Part shown: piece by piece, positions 1 to 12,000 of the stretch
Numbering within the stretch: the stretch's first letter is position 1
Layout: each line of letters opens with the position of its first letter
Source of the DNA: Amphibalanus amphitrite
Lineage: Eukaryota; Arthropoda; Thecostraca; Balanomorpha; Balanidae
Direction of reading: 5' to 3'
DNA length: 64,000 nucleotides
NCBI RefSeq assembly: GCF_019059575.1
Contig: NW_024881502.1
Coordinates: 992,001-1,056,000 of the forward strand
Translations under genes and position numbers: made by a program
Notes under the pieces: model-generated
Told to the model about the DNA's origin: nothing
The model's database searches: none
What the model saw: the letters and a program-made list of their open reading frames with translations, nothing else

Positions 1-2544
1 CAATGCTCGTATTTTCAAATCGACATTCCGTGCAATATTAAGGCAGCTTGTCTTCTTTTTTAACCTTTGCTTACGCCAAGGTATGTTTCCATCCGGCCTG
101 AAAAGAGCAGTCATCAAGCCAATTTATAAAACAGGTAGTAAAGACAGGTTCTCAAACTACCGACCTATCAGTATCTTGCCTTTTTTGTCTAAAATACTAG
201 AAAAAATAATATATAATAGATTAGAGTACTATTTCGATAGTAACGAAATTATAAGTAGCTATCAATTTGGGTTTAGGAAAGACATGAGCACATACATGCC
301 CATCCTTTTGGTGCAAGATAAGATCACTGAAGCATTTGAAGCAGGCAAAGTTGTATGTGGCATTTACCTAGACCTCCGCAAAGCTTTCGATACTGTAAAT
401 GTGAATATTTTACTACAAAAGCTATATAGGTATGGCATTCGTGGGCAGGCTCATATGATGATTAAATCATATTTACAGGACCGTACACAGTGTGTCGAGA
501 TAGATCACTCACGATCTAGCCTCATTCCCATCGATATGGGTGTGCCACAGGGATCGATTTTAGGACCACTCCTCTTTCTTATTTACATTAATGACTTCCC
601 TTCAATATCTCCCAATTTTAATGCATATTTGTATGCAGATGACACAGCAATTTTCGTTGAAGGGAAAGATGAGCGACAACTGCAGTCACGGATAAATAAC
701 ATTGTGCCTAAAATTTCAGATTGGTTTGCAGCAAACCAACTTTCAATCAATACAGACAAAACATTTTGTCAGCTTTACAATAACTCGCGCAATAAAATAA
801 CAATAACCGTCTCCCTTACTGGTAACAACATCAAGTTTGTTAAAACAGTGAAATACCTAGGTATGTATATAGATGACGACATGCGATGGAAATCGCACAT
901 TGCTCACCTCACCAAGATACTTAGCCGAAATGTCGGACTTATAAGCAGAGTCCGGTATTTTGTTACCAGTAAACAGTTGCTGCTGCTATACAATGCCCTT
1001 TTCTTACCGTATGTGAACTATTGTTGCATGATCTTTAGTAATACTTACAGTACTAGCATCACCAAACTACAAACCCTACAAAAACGAGTCATTAGGTTGA
1101 TTGATGGTAGTGAGAGGCTTGCTCACACTGCCCCTATTTTTAAAAAGCTGAAGCTGCTTCGTCTTACCGACATCGGTAAACAGCAATCATTACTTTTACT
1201 GCATCGTAAGCTAAATGAAACTTTGCCCACATCCCTAGATAACTTTTTTACCTTAGCTGAACCAGACCGAGTCACGCGCTCAGCTCATCATTTCAATGAA
1301 ATGTTCACTGAAAAACTATACCGTACACACACGATACGATGGGCTGGTCCCAGGCTCTGGAACCAAATAATCAGTCCTATGTTTCCGAACATACAGACAA
1401 TTCCGGCATCCAAAAGACAGCTAAAAAATATAATAAGAGGTTCTCTTTTAGACTCGTACTGATATTCATATGCACCTAACCTTACCTTAGATTCTTACTG
1501 ATATCCTGGTAGGAAGGCCCTCATGGCCTTGCGACCTTGCGCGGCGGGCGTCGAGGTGCTGTGTTTGCCGCATAGGTCCGTCGGGGTCGGATAGCCGGCC
1601 CTCAGCGCCTGCCGCCGGGGACGTGGGGCTAGACTGCGTTCCATTTCTACTATTTCTATTTTTTCTGTCCTGTTTTTTTTTTCTTCTCAGTAGTGTCTTG
1701 TTAAATCAGTTGAGGAGAGAGAGAGGTGGTACATTTCAGTGTTCCGTTTTTACAGTCATACCAAAATGGAATATTTTGGTAATACCCACTGATTATTTGT
1801 GTACCTATGGTAGTGTCGTTTGCCGTTTTGGTTATATGTGTATCACTCTCTTTGTATTGTATCAATGTGTCATGTGCCGTTTATGTTGTGTATGTGCGTT
1901 TGTGGATTTTTTTTTTGCGCCTGCCGCAAGAGGAAGTCCTAGAAGTTTTAGATACCGTAGTGGTCTCTATCTCCGATAGAGAAAGCAATATTAGAATAAC
2001 TCGCCCCTCATCTACCCCGCCTGCCGAGTTAGGCTCGCCCAGCAACAAGCTTGCTTAGCTGGGTGGCCTATTTCGGTGGGCACTTGACCATGCTGAAACC
2101 TGACCAGGAACCGACACCGACCTTTTGATCTGCATGCTACCGGCTTATACCCATGTCCTTGTGTGATTGTTCCAACTCCCTGTGCGAATGTGTAACTAAC
2201 CAAGGTATGAATGTTTAGGTACTGAAGAAAAAAAAAACAAAAAAACGTAGTGTCTAGTCAAAGCTATTTTTAGCTTTGATTTCTTTCCGCCCCTTGTATG
2301 CATGACTCACAACACTACTTGCATCTGTATTTGGCTGCACAGTTTTTTTCGCTTCTTTTTTTTGTTATGTTCCTTTTCTTAGCAGGGAGTGTCACGACTT
2401 GCATATTTTTGTTTTTGGTGTTAACGTATGGTTCTGTGGTCGTGCGGGACCGTGGGTGGACACTCCTGGTCGTCTGTTCATGGGCGGCGGACTATTTCGT
2501 AGATTAGTTAGTGCATGAAAAAAAAAAAAAAAAAAAAAAAAAAA
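1..2544 (+). mobile_element. LINE (non-LTR) retrotransposon, 5'-truncated by the window edge
   Basis: The element consists of a reverse-transcriptase ORF at 2-1462, about 1.05 kb of non-coding 3' region and a poly(A) run of some 25 bases near 2517-2544, the usual 3' end of a LINE inserted by target-primed reverse transcription. The endonuclease domain and any ORF1 would lie before base 1. The 3' region includes a short GC-rich block at 1520-1630. Family assignment to the Jockey/CR1/L2 group rests only on RT motifs. Confidence 0.8.
2..1462 (+). CDS. LINE ORF2 reverse transcriptase, partial at 5' end
   Basis: The reading frame is open from base 2 and joins the ATG at 83 without a stop, so that ATG is internal and the true start lies upstream of the window. 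The product copies LINE RNA at nicked target DNA. Visible RT blocks in order are NYRPISILP, QFGFRKDMST, LDLRKAFDTV, MGVPQGSILGPLLFLIYIND and AYLYADDTAIF with the catalytic YADD. A thumb follows, then the C-terminal RWAGPRLWNQI motif common in Jockey/CR1-type LINEs. No frameshift or premature stop is seen in the 486 codons present, which suggests a fairly young copy. Codon use is AT-rich, unlike the host exons. There is no RNase H domain after the RT. Confidence 0.9.
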   Translation, partial: NARIFKSTFRAILRQLVFFFNLCLRQGMFPSGLKRAVIKPIYKTGSKDRFSNYRPISILPFLSKILEKIIYNRLEYYFDSNEIISSYQFGFRKDMSTYMPILLVQDKITEAFEAGKVVCGIYLDLRKAFDTVNVNILLQKLYRYGIRGQAHMMIKSYLQDRTQCVEIDHSRSSLIPIDMGVPQGSILGPLLFLIYINDFPSISPNFNAYLYADDTAIFVEGKDERQLQSRINNIVPKISDWFAANQLSINTDKTFCQLYNNSRNKITITVSLTGNNIKFVKTVKYLGMYIDDDMRWKSHIAHLTKILSRNVGLISRVRYFVTSKQLLLLYNALFLPYVNYCCMIFSNTYSTSITKLQTLQKRVIRLIDGSERLAHTAPIFKKLKLLRLTDIGKQQSLLLLHRKLNETLPTSLDNFFTLAEPDRVTRSAHHFNEMFTEKLYRTHTIRWAGPRLWNQIISPMFPNIQTIPASKRQLKNIIRGSLLDSY

Positions 2545-3029
2545 TGTCGAAAAAAATACCGATAAGTGCATTTTGAAGTATTGATATTGTCAATAATTCA
2601 CACAACTGTGAATGGATTACCGCAAAAATAAAGGCGGCTTAGGCGGCTAACTTTGCCATTTTCTAAGATCATCGTGCTAAAACTTTTGACAGTGGGTCAT
2701 CGGTATCTGTTCACCGTTCAATCACATGTGTTCCGTTTCATCTTTTTTTTATTTTACTTGGGCACAAATGTAAGTTTTGAAGATCATTACAGTAGCAAAT
2801 GCTTCGAAAGATGGATAGTGGGCAACGGACATGGCAAATATCCTAAATTTTCGTGCTGCATGGAAAGCAGTGTTGCTGAGAAAAGGGGGTTTTGTTCCAG
2901 ATTGTTGTGGATGCAGAATACATTGTCTGCGCCCACTGCAGAATTATTGTTGGTGCAACTGTGCCCACTGCACCCATGGTTCCTACACTTATGAGCCCAT
3001 CTATAGCGCTTCGGCGATACCTATCGCCT
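2545..3029. other. AT-rich spacer, no gene seen
   Basis: This sequence lies between the LINE poly(A) tail and the satellite block. Short open frames exist but none has recognisable motifs or coding character. Confidence 0.4.
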
Positions 3030-4720
3030 AGAGGCTGCAATGGGGCCCTTAGAGTACGGCGTCAGACCCCCCAGAGGCCGGCGTTGGACCCAAGGGTCAG
3101 CGAAGGGCCTCAAAGGCCCAGGTAGTGCCCTAGAGGCTGATGTGGGCCTTCAGAGGCAAGTGCATGACCCCCGAAGGTAAGGCATGAGCCCCCCAGAGAA
3201 CATAATAGGGCCATCAGTGGCCGGTGTAGAGACCTCATAGGCCAGTTTGGGGCCCCTCAGAGGCTAGTGTGGGGCCGCAGGTGTCGGTATGAGGCACTTA
3301 AAGACCGTAATGGGTCCTCAGAAGCCGGCATCGATCCTTCAGAAGCCAGTACGGGGCCCTCAGAGGCACATAAGGGTCAGTTTGGGTCCCAGAGACAGAA
3401 ATGGGACCATCAGAGGCCGATGTGGGACCTTTAAAGGCTGGTGTGGGCCCTTAGGGGCCAGTTTAGGGCCCTCAGAGACCAGTACAGGGCCTGCAAAGAG
3501 CAGTTTGAGACCATCAGAGACCTAATTGGGCACTCAGAGGCTAATGTGGGTCCTTACAGGCCAGCATGGAGCCCTCAGAGGTTAGCGTGGGGGCCCTATA
3601 AGACCGACATGAGCCGGCGTTGGACCCCATAGGCCAGAGAGGGCCCTCAAAGGCCAAGATGGGCTCTCAGAGGCCGATGCGGGCCCTTAGAGGCCGGCAT
3701 CGGGTCTTCAGAAGCTCGTGTGGGGCCCTCAAAGGCCAAGGTGGGTCCTTACAGGCCAGCACGGGCCCTCAGATGTCAGTGTGGGGCCCTAAAAGACCGG
3801 CATGGGCCGGCGTTGGACCCCAGAGGCCAACAGAAGGCCCTCAAAGACCAAGATGGGCCCTCAGAAGCCGATGCTAACCCTTAGAGGCCGGCATCGGGTC
3901 TTCAGAATTCAGTGCGGGCGAGGGCCCTCAGAGGCTAATGTGGGCCCTTACCTTACAGGCCAGCATGGGGCCCGTAAAGGTCAGTATGGGACCCTAAAAG
4001 ACTGGCATTGGCCGGCGTTGGACCCCAGAGGCCAGTAGAGGGCCCTCAAAGGTCAAGATGGGCCCTCAGAGGCCGATGCGGGCCTCTAGAGGCCGGCATC
4101 GGGTCTTCAGAATTTAGTGCGGGGCCCATAGAAGCTAATGTGTGTCCTTACAGGCCAGCATGGGGCCCTCAGAGGTCAGTGTGGGGCCCTAAAAGACCGG
4201 CATGGGCCGGCGTTGGACCCCAGAGGCCGGCGGAGGGCCCTCTAAGGCCAAGATGGGCCCTCAGACGCCGATGCGGGCCCTGAGCGACCGGCATTGGGTC
4301 TTCAGAATCCAGTGCGGGGGCCCTCAGAGGCTAATGTGTGTCCTTACAGGCCAGCATAGGGCCCTTAGAGGTCAGTTTGGGGCACTAAAAGGCCGGCATG
4401 GGCCGGCGTTGGAACCCAGAAACCAGCGGAGGGCCCTCAAAGGCCAAGATGGGCCCCCAGAGGCCGATGCGGGCTCTTAGAGGCCGACATCGGGTCTTCA
4501 GAATCCAGCGCTTAAGGCTGGTCTTGGGACTCGAGAGACAGAAATGAGGCCACCAGAGGCCGGTGTGAGGCTCTCAGACGCCGGTTGGGCCCCTAAGGCC
4601 GGTTTAGGGGCCCTCAAAGGCCAGTGGAGGGCCCTCAGAGGTCAATGTGGGTCCTCAGCAGTCAATGTGGACGCATGACCGCCACTTAAGGGCCCTCAGA
4701 GGTCAGTGTAGGACCCTCAA
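3030..4720. repeat. Satellite with higher-order repeat structure
   Basis: Degenerate monomers of roughly 20-30 bases built on GGGCCCTCAGAGGCC fill the block. The marker GCCGGCGTTGGA recurs at about 3077, 3612, 3806, 4011, 4206 and 4402. From 3612 on, the spacing of 194-205 bases shows a roughly 200-bp higher-order unit of several monomers. Overlapping open frames of 60-90 codons are artefacts of the repeat. Confidence 0.85.
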
Positions 4721-4769
4721 AGACTGGTATGGGAGCTGTTAATAGCTGGCGTGGGTTTCTCGAGCCTCG

Positions 4770-4985
4770 TAACAATCGAATACGGGCCAGGGCCCCATAC
4801 GGCCATGGGGGCCCATCGGTTGTTTGGGGGGGGCCAAATGATATGATGGCCCCCCCTGATCTGCCTTTGGGGGGGGCCATGGCCCTGATGGCCCCCCCCC
4901 CCCTGCGACCGCCACTGCCAGCGCCCTCGCCGTCGGGAAATCCGCCGCCGCCGCCGGGTGGTCGGAAAATCGGCGGAGTGTCCGA
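4770..4985. repeat. G/C-run inverted-repeat tract
   Basis: Runs of G and C flank short spacers (GGGGGGGCCAAAT, ATGGCCCCCCCTG, GGGGGGGGCCATGG, ATGGCCCCCCCCC) and could fold into stacked hairpins. A CCG-rich stretch follows. No gene is recognised. The G-run/C-run style resembles the ends of the MITEs further along. Confidence 0.4.
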
Positions 4986-5004
4986 TCCAGGAATACCTAA
5001 TCCA

Positions 5005-5052
5005 TGCTATGATCCTTCCGGCTCTGAAATGGTCTTGTCAGACCGAAAGGGC
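5005..5052. repeat. Dispersed repeat fragment, second copy near 43593
   Basis: ATCCTTCCGGCTCTGAAATG and GTCAGACCGAAAGGGC match, with few changes, the sequence at about 43589-43632 in the same orientation. The sequence is inferred to be a piece of an interspersed element. The flanks do not match. Confidence 0.5.
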
Positions 5053-5087
5053 ATATAACCCAACAAAACAAACCGAATTCGTTAGCT

Positions 5088-5275
5088 GGCTGCGTGGTGT
5101 AGTGGTTAGCGCACTAACCTCGCGTTCGATTGACACGGGGTTCGAATCCGATCGCCGGGTGATGCTTTTGGCGTGTTGTCCCAGTAAACATGCCGACGTC
5201 GGCGACTGGGGGGCTCGAATCCCGCCGCCGGTTGATATTTTTGGCGCGTTGTCCCAATACACATGCCGACGTCGG
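5088..5275 (+). mobile_element. tRNA-derived SINE head with partial internal duplication
   Basis: A pol III box A-like TGGTGTAGTGG (5095-5105) and a perfect box B GGTTCGAATCC (5139-5149) stand 33 bases apart, as in a tRNA gene. The acceptor and T stems do not pair well, so this is a decayed tRNA-derived promoter, not a functional tRNA. The following stretch TTTTGGCGTGTTGTCCCA...CATGCCGACGTCGG occurs twice (about 5166-5203 and 5240-5277), with a second CTCGAATCC between. That pattern suggests a composite or internally duplicated SINE. Confidence 0.55.
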
Positions 5276-5510
5276 CCCCGTCGGTCCAACGACCAACGAT
5301 CTCGTCAACCTCGGCAAACGATCTCGGCCCGACGTCGGCTGGACTTCGGCTGGACGTCGCTCGGAACATGCGGGCATATCCGACGTCCAGCCGATGTCGG
5401 GCCGAGGTTGAACCGACGTTGGGCCGACGTCGGGCCGAGCCTCGGCCCGACGTCGGGCCGACGGTTTACTCCGGTTTACTACCCAGTCATGTTTACTGGG
5501 TAGTGGTGTG
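5270..5510. repeat. GACGTC-rich palindromic tract ending in a hairpin
   Basis: GACGTC and GGCCGA words are repeated on both strands (for example GCCCGACGTCGGGCC). The tract ends with CTACCCAGT-CATGTTT-ACTGGGTAG at about 5481-5505, a 9-bp perfect stem. It is probably the body of the preceding SINE or a palindromic MITE. Confidence 0.5.
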
Positions 5511-5730
5511 AAATGTGGTTGAGGTACGACCGACAACCCGTCGGAGAGAATTTCGCACTGGGGTACTCAAAATTTGAAGAATTTAAGACGTTTCCATGAG
5601 TTTTGAAGGTATGGATACCTAAGCTCTAAAAATCCGGTTCTCCTTATCTGGGCCATTAACTCCATACGGTCCAGGAAAGCTGGCACACAACCCTGAATCT
5701 AAATAATGCTAGGAACACCTTCCTTTTCAA

Positions 5731-5790
5731 TGACGTCATCAATATAAGGGTAGTGCAAGTAATCTGCCCGATGGAGTTCTTTTCAGCATA
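5731..5790 (+). promoter_or_regulatory. Putative CRTC core promoter with full CRE and TATA-like box
   Basis: The full palindromic CRE TGACGTCA occupies 5731-5738, about 190 bases before the CRTC start codon. A TATAAG follows at 5743-5748, and a TTCAGC initiator-like hexamer lies at 5782-5787. CRE next to TATA is a classical CREB-responsive arrangement. Promoter activity and the transcription start are inferred. Confidence 0.45.
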
Positions 5791-5927
5791 GCCTTGATTT
5801 GGGCAGAAATAGCGCAGAATATTTTTGTGTCTGTACTGTTAATTTATATAATTTTTACACTTGAATTTAACTTGGCAGGACAGGTGTAATAAATTCAAAA
5901 GCTTTGTCATTGTGGCTAACCGCTGTG

Positions 5928-6044
5928 ATGGCAAATCCGCGTAAATTTAGTGAAAAAATAGCTCTGCATGCTCAAAAGCAGGCGGAAGAGACTGCTGCAT
6001 TTGAGCAGATAATGCGTGAAGTCAATATTGCTGTGCCCCCAAAG
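5928..6044 (+). CDS. CRTC: CRTC exon 1: CREB-binding domain
   Basis: Residues 1-39 begin [20 protein letters not shown] and end [11 protein letters not shown]. The fit to the CRTC N-terminal CREB-binding helix is strong. The ATG is the only one consistent with the family start. The exon ends in phase 0 before the donor GTATGA at 6045. Confidence 0.95.
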
Positions 6045-9000
6045 GTATGAATGATTGCAGGAAAAGCCTTACGTTTCATTCCTTAATTGTGCCAAGATTT
6101 GATACACAAAACCTCTGTTACTGGTTCTCAATACAATTAAAGGTTCCAGATATTGTTGACGAATGATTCTGGGACAATTCGATGAATGTTTAGATGAAGT
6201 ATGGTGAAGATAAAAACCATAATATAACCTGGCCTTACCTTATTTACTGAACTACAACCTTGAACCAACTAGCCAACCAACCTAAAACTTACAGCCTACG
6301 GGACTTACTATAGCTTTTTTTTTCTAAGTTCGACCCTCACTGCAAACGTCTCTTTGAACATAGCATGAGAATTGCTACCTGAATTACTGAGCAAACTGGT
6401 TAGTGCACATCAATTTAACAGGCGATCAACCTTATCAAAATTATGTCTACCTGGCTCCCTTTTCTGGTTCCCAGCTCGTATTTGTCTATATTTACAGCTC
6501 CATAGGCATAGACGACTTGTCAGGAACTAAAACTGAAGCAATCAATACATCGCACAGCGTTTTGCATAAAATCATCAGTGGTCAGAACTTATTTCGAAAA
6601 TATTATTGATATCTCCAATGCATTGTGTGCTAAGCAGTTTTCTCAGTAACTCAGCTAGCAATGCTTGTGCTGTGTTCAAAAAGATGTTTACAGTGAGGGT
6701 CAAACTAAAAAAAGAACTATAACAACAGGACAATATCAGTTGGCCGGCCAGCTGGTGACATATGATAGCTATGGCGTTTATTGATATAAACATGGTAGTA
6801 GATGGACATGAACAATTAACCCTCGCCCGCACATGCCATTTTCCCATCCTAGAACGCACATGGGTGGGGGGTTGCCACCCACCCCCCCCCCCCCGTGCCA
6901 TTTCGTTCCTGTTGGAGTTAGAGCTTAGCGGTAAAGGCCAAAAAGATTCTTTGGGAAGAGACAAATCCAATAATGCCTAGTTTTACCTTCTCAGGTCAGT
7001 CATTGACCTTCCAGGTCAGGTCAAACTAAAACATGTTGCTGTTTTGGCCGTCACCGTTGGATATCAAGTGTGCTGCTTATCATGTACTGATGACGATGCT
7101 GTTTTCAGGTGCCAAGCCAGCTAGAACCTCTTTGTCACACTACCCGACCAGATTTTTGCTGTTGAGGTCATTTCAGGTCAAGTTAGGTCGAGGTCAATTA
7201 TATGTGTTTGTATGTCGGTGTGTGTCTGTGTGTATACTGATGTGTGCACCGGTTGTTTTTGTGTCCATATTACATGAAATCATGATCTGAGAAGCTTTTA
7301 CCAAAAATGCAGTCAAAAATTTTCACAAAAAGTAAATTCAGCTTGCCTAAAACACAATTATCTTAGATGACCTAGGTTGACCTTGACCCTGACCTTGACA
7401 CCTGTACCTCGTCGAACAACATGTTCCATGATCGGTGGGAGGTAAGACAGGCAAAAAAGGCCGAAATAAAGGTGTCAAAAGCTCACAAGGCCCATGGCAA
7501 ACGCAAGATGTTGAGAATTGGCCATTTGGGTCATGACCTGACCTGTAAAACAAGGTCATATCTCCGAAACCAAAAATCACAGAAACTTGAAATTTTCAGT
7601 GGACATCAACAAAGGATAGAGGAGCAGCTATGCGAAAAATCAGCCTTCTAGCTCTAAAATTGTTGAGTGCAGAGCAGAAAAACTACCTGGGGGGGGGGCA
7701 ACTCCCCCCTCCCATGTGCGGGCGAGGGTTGAAATGACACTCGTAAAAGAATTATATGTCAGTATTTAACCTGGCGGCCGCTGGGCCTCCGCCCCACCCG
7801 CCGCTGGGGGGTATATAGTTGCCCCCCTTTACTTCTGCGACGATATCGTCGCAACGCGAAGAGATAGAGAAGCGAAACTTTGCACACATCTTCATGAATA
7901 CCTAGCCGAGGCTGTGTCCAAATTTGGTGTCGATCCCATGTGAAATGACGTCACAGTGGCGTCAGAAGTCAAATTAAAGATTTGCGACTCTCAGTTTCCT
8001 CACGATATATCCGACATATGAAACTGAATATAAAGGACCTATTATTGGTCAGGAACTAGTTGGAACTTGGAATTATGCCTAGATGTTTTAGAGGTGCTGT
8101 CTGGTTCATTTACAGTTGAGTTTAATGCTCAGCAACATCAGAAACGGTCCATATCGGAAAACGACAAAACTTTTTGACGTCACTTTAACGTCATCTTAAG
8201 TGCTACAGCCCACAACCACCAAACTTTCCTCAAACATTGCCTAGGTATTCATTTGAAGCTATGCAAAGTTTCACGTTCGTAGCTCATCAGGTTTCGGAGA
8301 TATTCCACAACACGTAAAGGGGGGCAACTTAATGCGGCTCGTGGGTTAACCCTTGCTGGCACGGGGGGGGGGGGGTTGATGCAATCTCCCTAAGCCTTTT
8401 CGCGAATAACTCGCTTTAAAAGCGGCCGATCGCGACAAAACTTTCAGTACCCTCGCATTGATCAATTTTACACCTACCCTGAAAATTTCATGACCCTGAC
8501 CCAAATGACCTTTGACCTGTGACCTACTTTCCGAGACCATGTTTGGCTGGAATCGCGATTGGGCGTATGTCGGCTCGCATTAGCCGCGCGTTTGCAAGCT
8601 TCTCGTGGTTTCAAATGTTCAAACATGTGATCTGATGCTGCTCCCATGCAATAGGGTGGATGTCAAGGTCACCAGAAGGTCAGGTCAGGTCATTGACCTT
8701 TGGTGACCTCGGTTTCCTTTTTCGAGTTTTTCATGTTTCTAGGCTAGTTTTTTTGGCTGAATTCGAATTTAGCAACCATTTGGACACTAACGAAGTAGTT
8801 TTTGTGCCTTCATAACATGTTACGAAGCTGTCAGAGGCGGTTGACATGTAGGTACTACGAATACCCGTCATGATCCCTACTGGTTGACCTGACCTGACCC
8901 GACCATCCTAAATGCTTAAAGACATCTTTGGTGATCAAAACTAACAGATATTCGTGTTCGGCACCCCGAAAACCCCATAGTAGCCACATTTAACCTTCGC

Positions 9001-12000
9001 CGGCCGAGGGGCGGTTGGTGCCGCCCCCCCCCCCCCATAGGTATTTTTTGGCGATATCTCCGAACACCTTGGCGATAGAGAGCTGAAATTTGGCATACCT
9101 ACCTGACCTTTGATTCAAGCTGGATCTTTTGACACCAACCGCATTTTCGGGTCAGGTCAGGTCACTGACCTATGACGTCATAAGTGTACCTCTGCACGGT
9201 CTTCAGATGTCGCAACTTCGCAACGCCCTCACTGCCAGAGTGCCAGAGGAGCTTTCACAGGGATATGAAACTTGCAGGATCTTGCATCCATTACAAGTCT
9301 CACAACTTGTATATCTCGGATTCTTCCTAAAGGTCATATGAGGTCAGGTCATTTTCGTGACCTCACCATTATAAGTCAATGGGGAAAAATGAAAACTGCT
9401 ATTCTGGCGCCGGGAACGATCTCCAACTATCTCAAGCACACAGAATCGTGATTTGATGCACTCCTTGCAAGGTTAGATGCGCCACTTTTGCAATGCTGAC
9501 CTTGTGTGACGTCATTTATGACGTCATCAAGGTCATATTAGTTTTTCGCCAATTACTCCCGATCAAATTAAGCTAGAGAGTCGGGAAAGTCACCAATGGA
9601 CTCAGGAAGACCTGCCGAATCGAATGATATGCGACATGACGTCTTTCGACCAACTTCGTGACCTAGGGGCGCTGACCTGACCGTGACCTGAGGTCAACAC
9701 CCTAAGTTGACCTGACCCAAACAAAAAGTAAACCATTTGACGCGCCTGAGCGAGGCATGACCTTGACATTGACCTTTGATTTTGAGCACATTTTTGGAAT
9801 CCTCAGATTCTCTTTCGTTTGACACCCGATTTTGCCGGTTTTATGCATCCTGCCGTCCTCTAGAACGTTTGCTTTGAGATCACTACACATGTGCCGGTTT
9901 TTGCCTTTGACCTTGACCTCTGACCTTGAAAATTGACCTGAGGTCAAAAATATTAGGTGCTTTAGAATCGTCTCGTAAGGACCTTTCGTTTGGTACCTAT
10001 CGCTTTTGTTTCCGTAGCTCCCCTATTTACGTAGTTAGACAGGGGGGGGGGGGGGCGAAAAACGCCCCCCCCCCTCCGGGCTGCGGTGGTTGGGATTACC
10101 CCCCGGGCTCGGCCGGGTTAAGGTTGACCTTGACAAAAATAGTTCTTGATACGCGGCTAGAACTTTGCACAGGCTTCATTTGGGCGCTTTTTTTAAATCA
10201 TACATCTTGGGGTACTTTTGCGGGTCCCCGTCCTTTTACTTTGAGTTTGTTTGAGTTTCAAGGTTTACAGCGAAACCATCGGTATTTTTGTGATCCTCGT
10301 GGTTCAAATAACCCTTAACGCTATTCTGAGCAATTTGTATTACGTATCTGAAAAAGAAGTGCTGGCATTGACGCCAACTTCACGCACATCCTGTTGTGAC
10401 CCGCTGTGTCGGTGTGAGTTGGTTGTGGTGATGTCCGCTGTGACCCGCCGGCCGCCGTGGCGGTGTCAGATGCCGCGGTGACCGCTGTGCCGTCGCCGCA
10501 GGGTCCGGCTGGCGTCCGTCCGCCGCCGTCTCAGCCGGTCTACATCGGCGGTCCGTCTGGCCAGCCGGCGGCGGCCGGCGGCGGCGCGCACCAGCGCGGC
10601 GGCGGCGGCTCGCTGCCCAACGCCAGCCAGATGGCGGCCGCTGCCGGTTACCCGGGCATGGGCGGCGCCGGGCCACCGTACCACCACCTCCAGCACCACC
10701 TCCCCTACCAGGTGAGGGAGACACCGCGGCTCCGCCTGTACAGGTGAGGGAGACACCGCGGCTCCGCCTGTACCAGGTGAGGGAGACACCGCGGCTCCAC
10801 CGTACAGGTGAGGGAGACACCGCGGCTCCGCCTGTACAGGTGAGGGAGACACCGCGGCTCCGCCCGTACCAGGTGAGGGAGACACCGCGGCTCCACCGGT
10901 ACAGGTGAGGGAGACACCGCGGCTCCACCTGTACCAGGTGAGGGAGACACCGCGATTCCACCGGTACAGGTGAGGGAGACACCGCCACCGCCACTGCCAT
11001 TATGACCGTTGCGGCTCTGTGTGTAACTGCTGTGTGGACTGCTGTGTGACGGATGCGTCCCCCTCAGGACCATCTGCACCAGGAGCAGCTCCGGCTGGCT
11101 CAGGTCGGCTGCCAGCCCATCCCGTACAGCGGCGACCGGCGTGGATCGGGCGTCGGACCGCACCGCAGCCCGCGCGCCAGCGAACACCGGCGCGACACCT
11201 CCCCGTACCGGGCCGGCGGGTCAGTGCGGGTCAGACGCCGGTAGGGGGGGGGGGTCAGTGCGGGTCAGACGCCGGCGGGTCAGTGGTCAGTGGGGGGGGG
11301 GGGGTCAGTGTAGGACATTTTGTGTCAGCCGCCTTTTACATTGTTTTACGACATGCGTTTAGAATTGTGTTTTACCTTTTATTTTACTTAGTGTCGTACC
11401 GAAAAAAAAAATGTTTACGACTTTGCCCTCTACTATGACACTATTGATCTGACGTCACCCAAGGTAAGCTTTCCAATGCACAGCGCTGAAAATTTAAGAA
11501 TTCCTGTCCTGTGGCCGCCAGGTACCTGTCTCCTCCAACGCCCCTCCCTGTGGTCGCCAGATACCTGTCTCCTCCGGCCGACAGCAGCTGGAGGCGCACC
11601 CACTCCGACTCGGCTCTGCACCAAGGTCGGCCGCCGGGGGACGGCAGCGGCGGCCCGCCACCCAGCTACAGCCCCGTGCCGCCACCGCCGGCGGCCCCAG
11701 GTGCGCCACGCTCAGCCCCCCCCCCAGGCGTGCTGCGGGGCTCGGTAGTCTGGTCCGGTGTACGTTCAGCACCGGAGTAGTGTTGCCCGGTAAACGGCCC
11801 CATGTTTTCTGCGCTGCCGCTGCTCCCCGATGCGGTGGGCTCCGTCGCTGAGCTGGTGGCTGCGGTCGCGGGCCCTGCCCGGACGGCCCGTGTCTCTGTA
11901 CGTGTGTGAGCGCTGACCGGTCGCCCTGTCCGCATCTGTGTGTGTGTGCGCGCGCTGACCGGCCGCCCTGTCTGTGTGTGCGAGCTGACCGGTCACCCTG

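Noticed and set aside
5088-5161. Functional tRNA gene
   Set aside because: Boxes A and B are present, but the acceptor and T stems do not pair and no clear cloverleaf forms; it is better read as a SINE head.
10457-10501. ATG at 10457 as the CRTC start
   Set aside because: The conserved N-terminal CREB-binding exon lies at 5928-6044 and joins in phase to an acceptor at 10501; 10457 is intronic.
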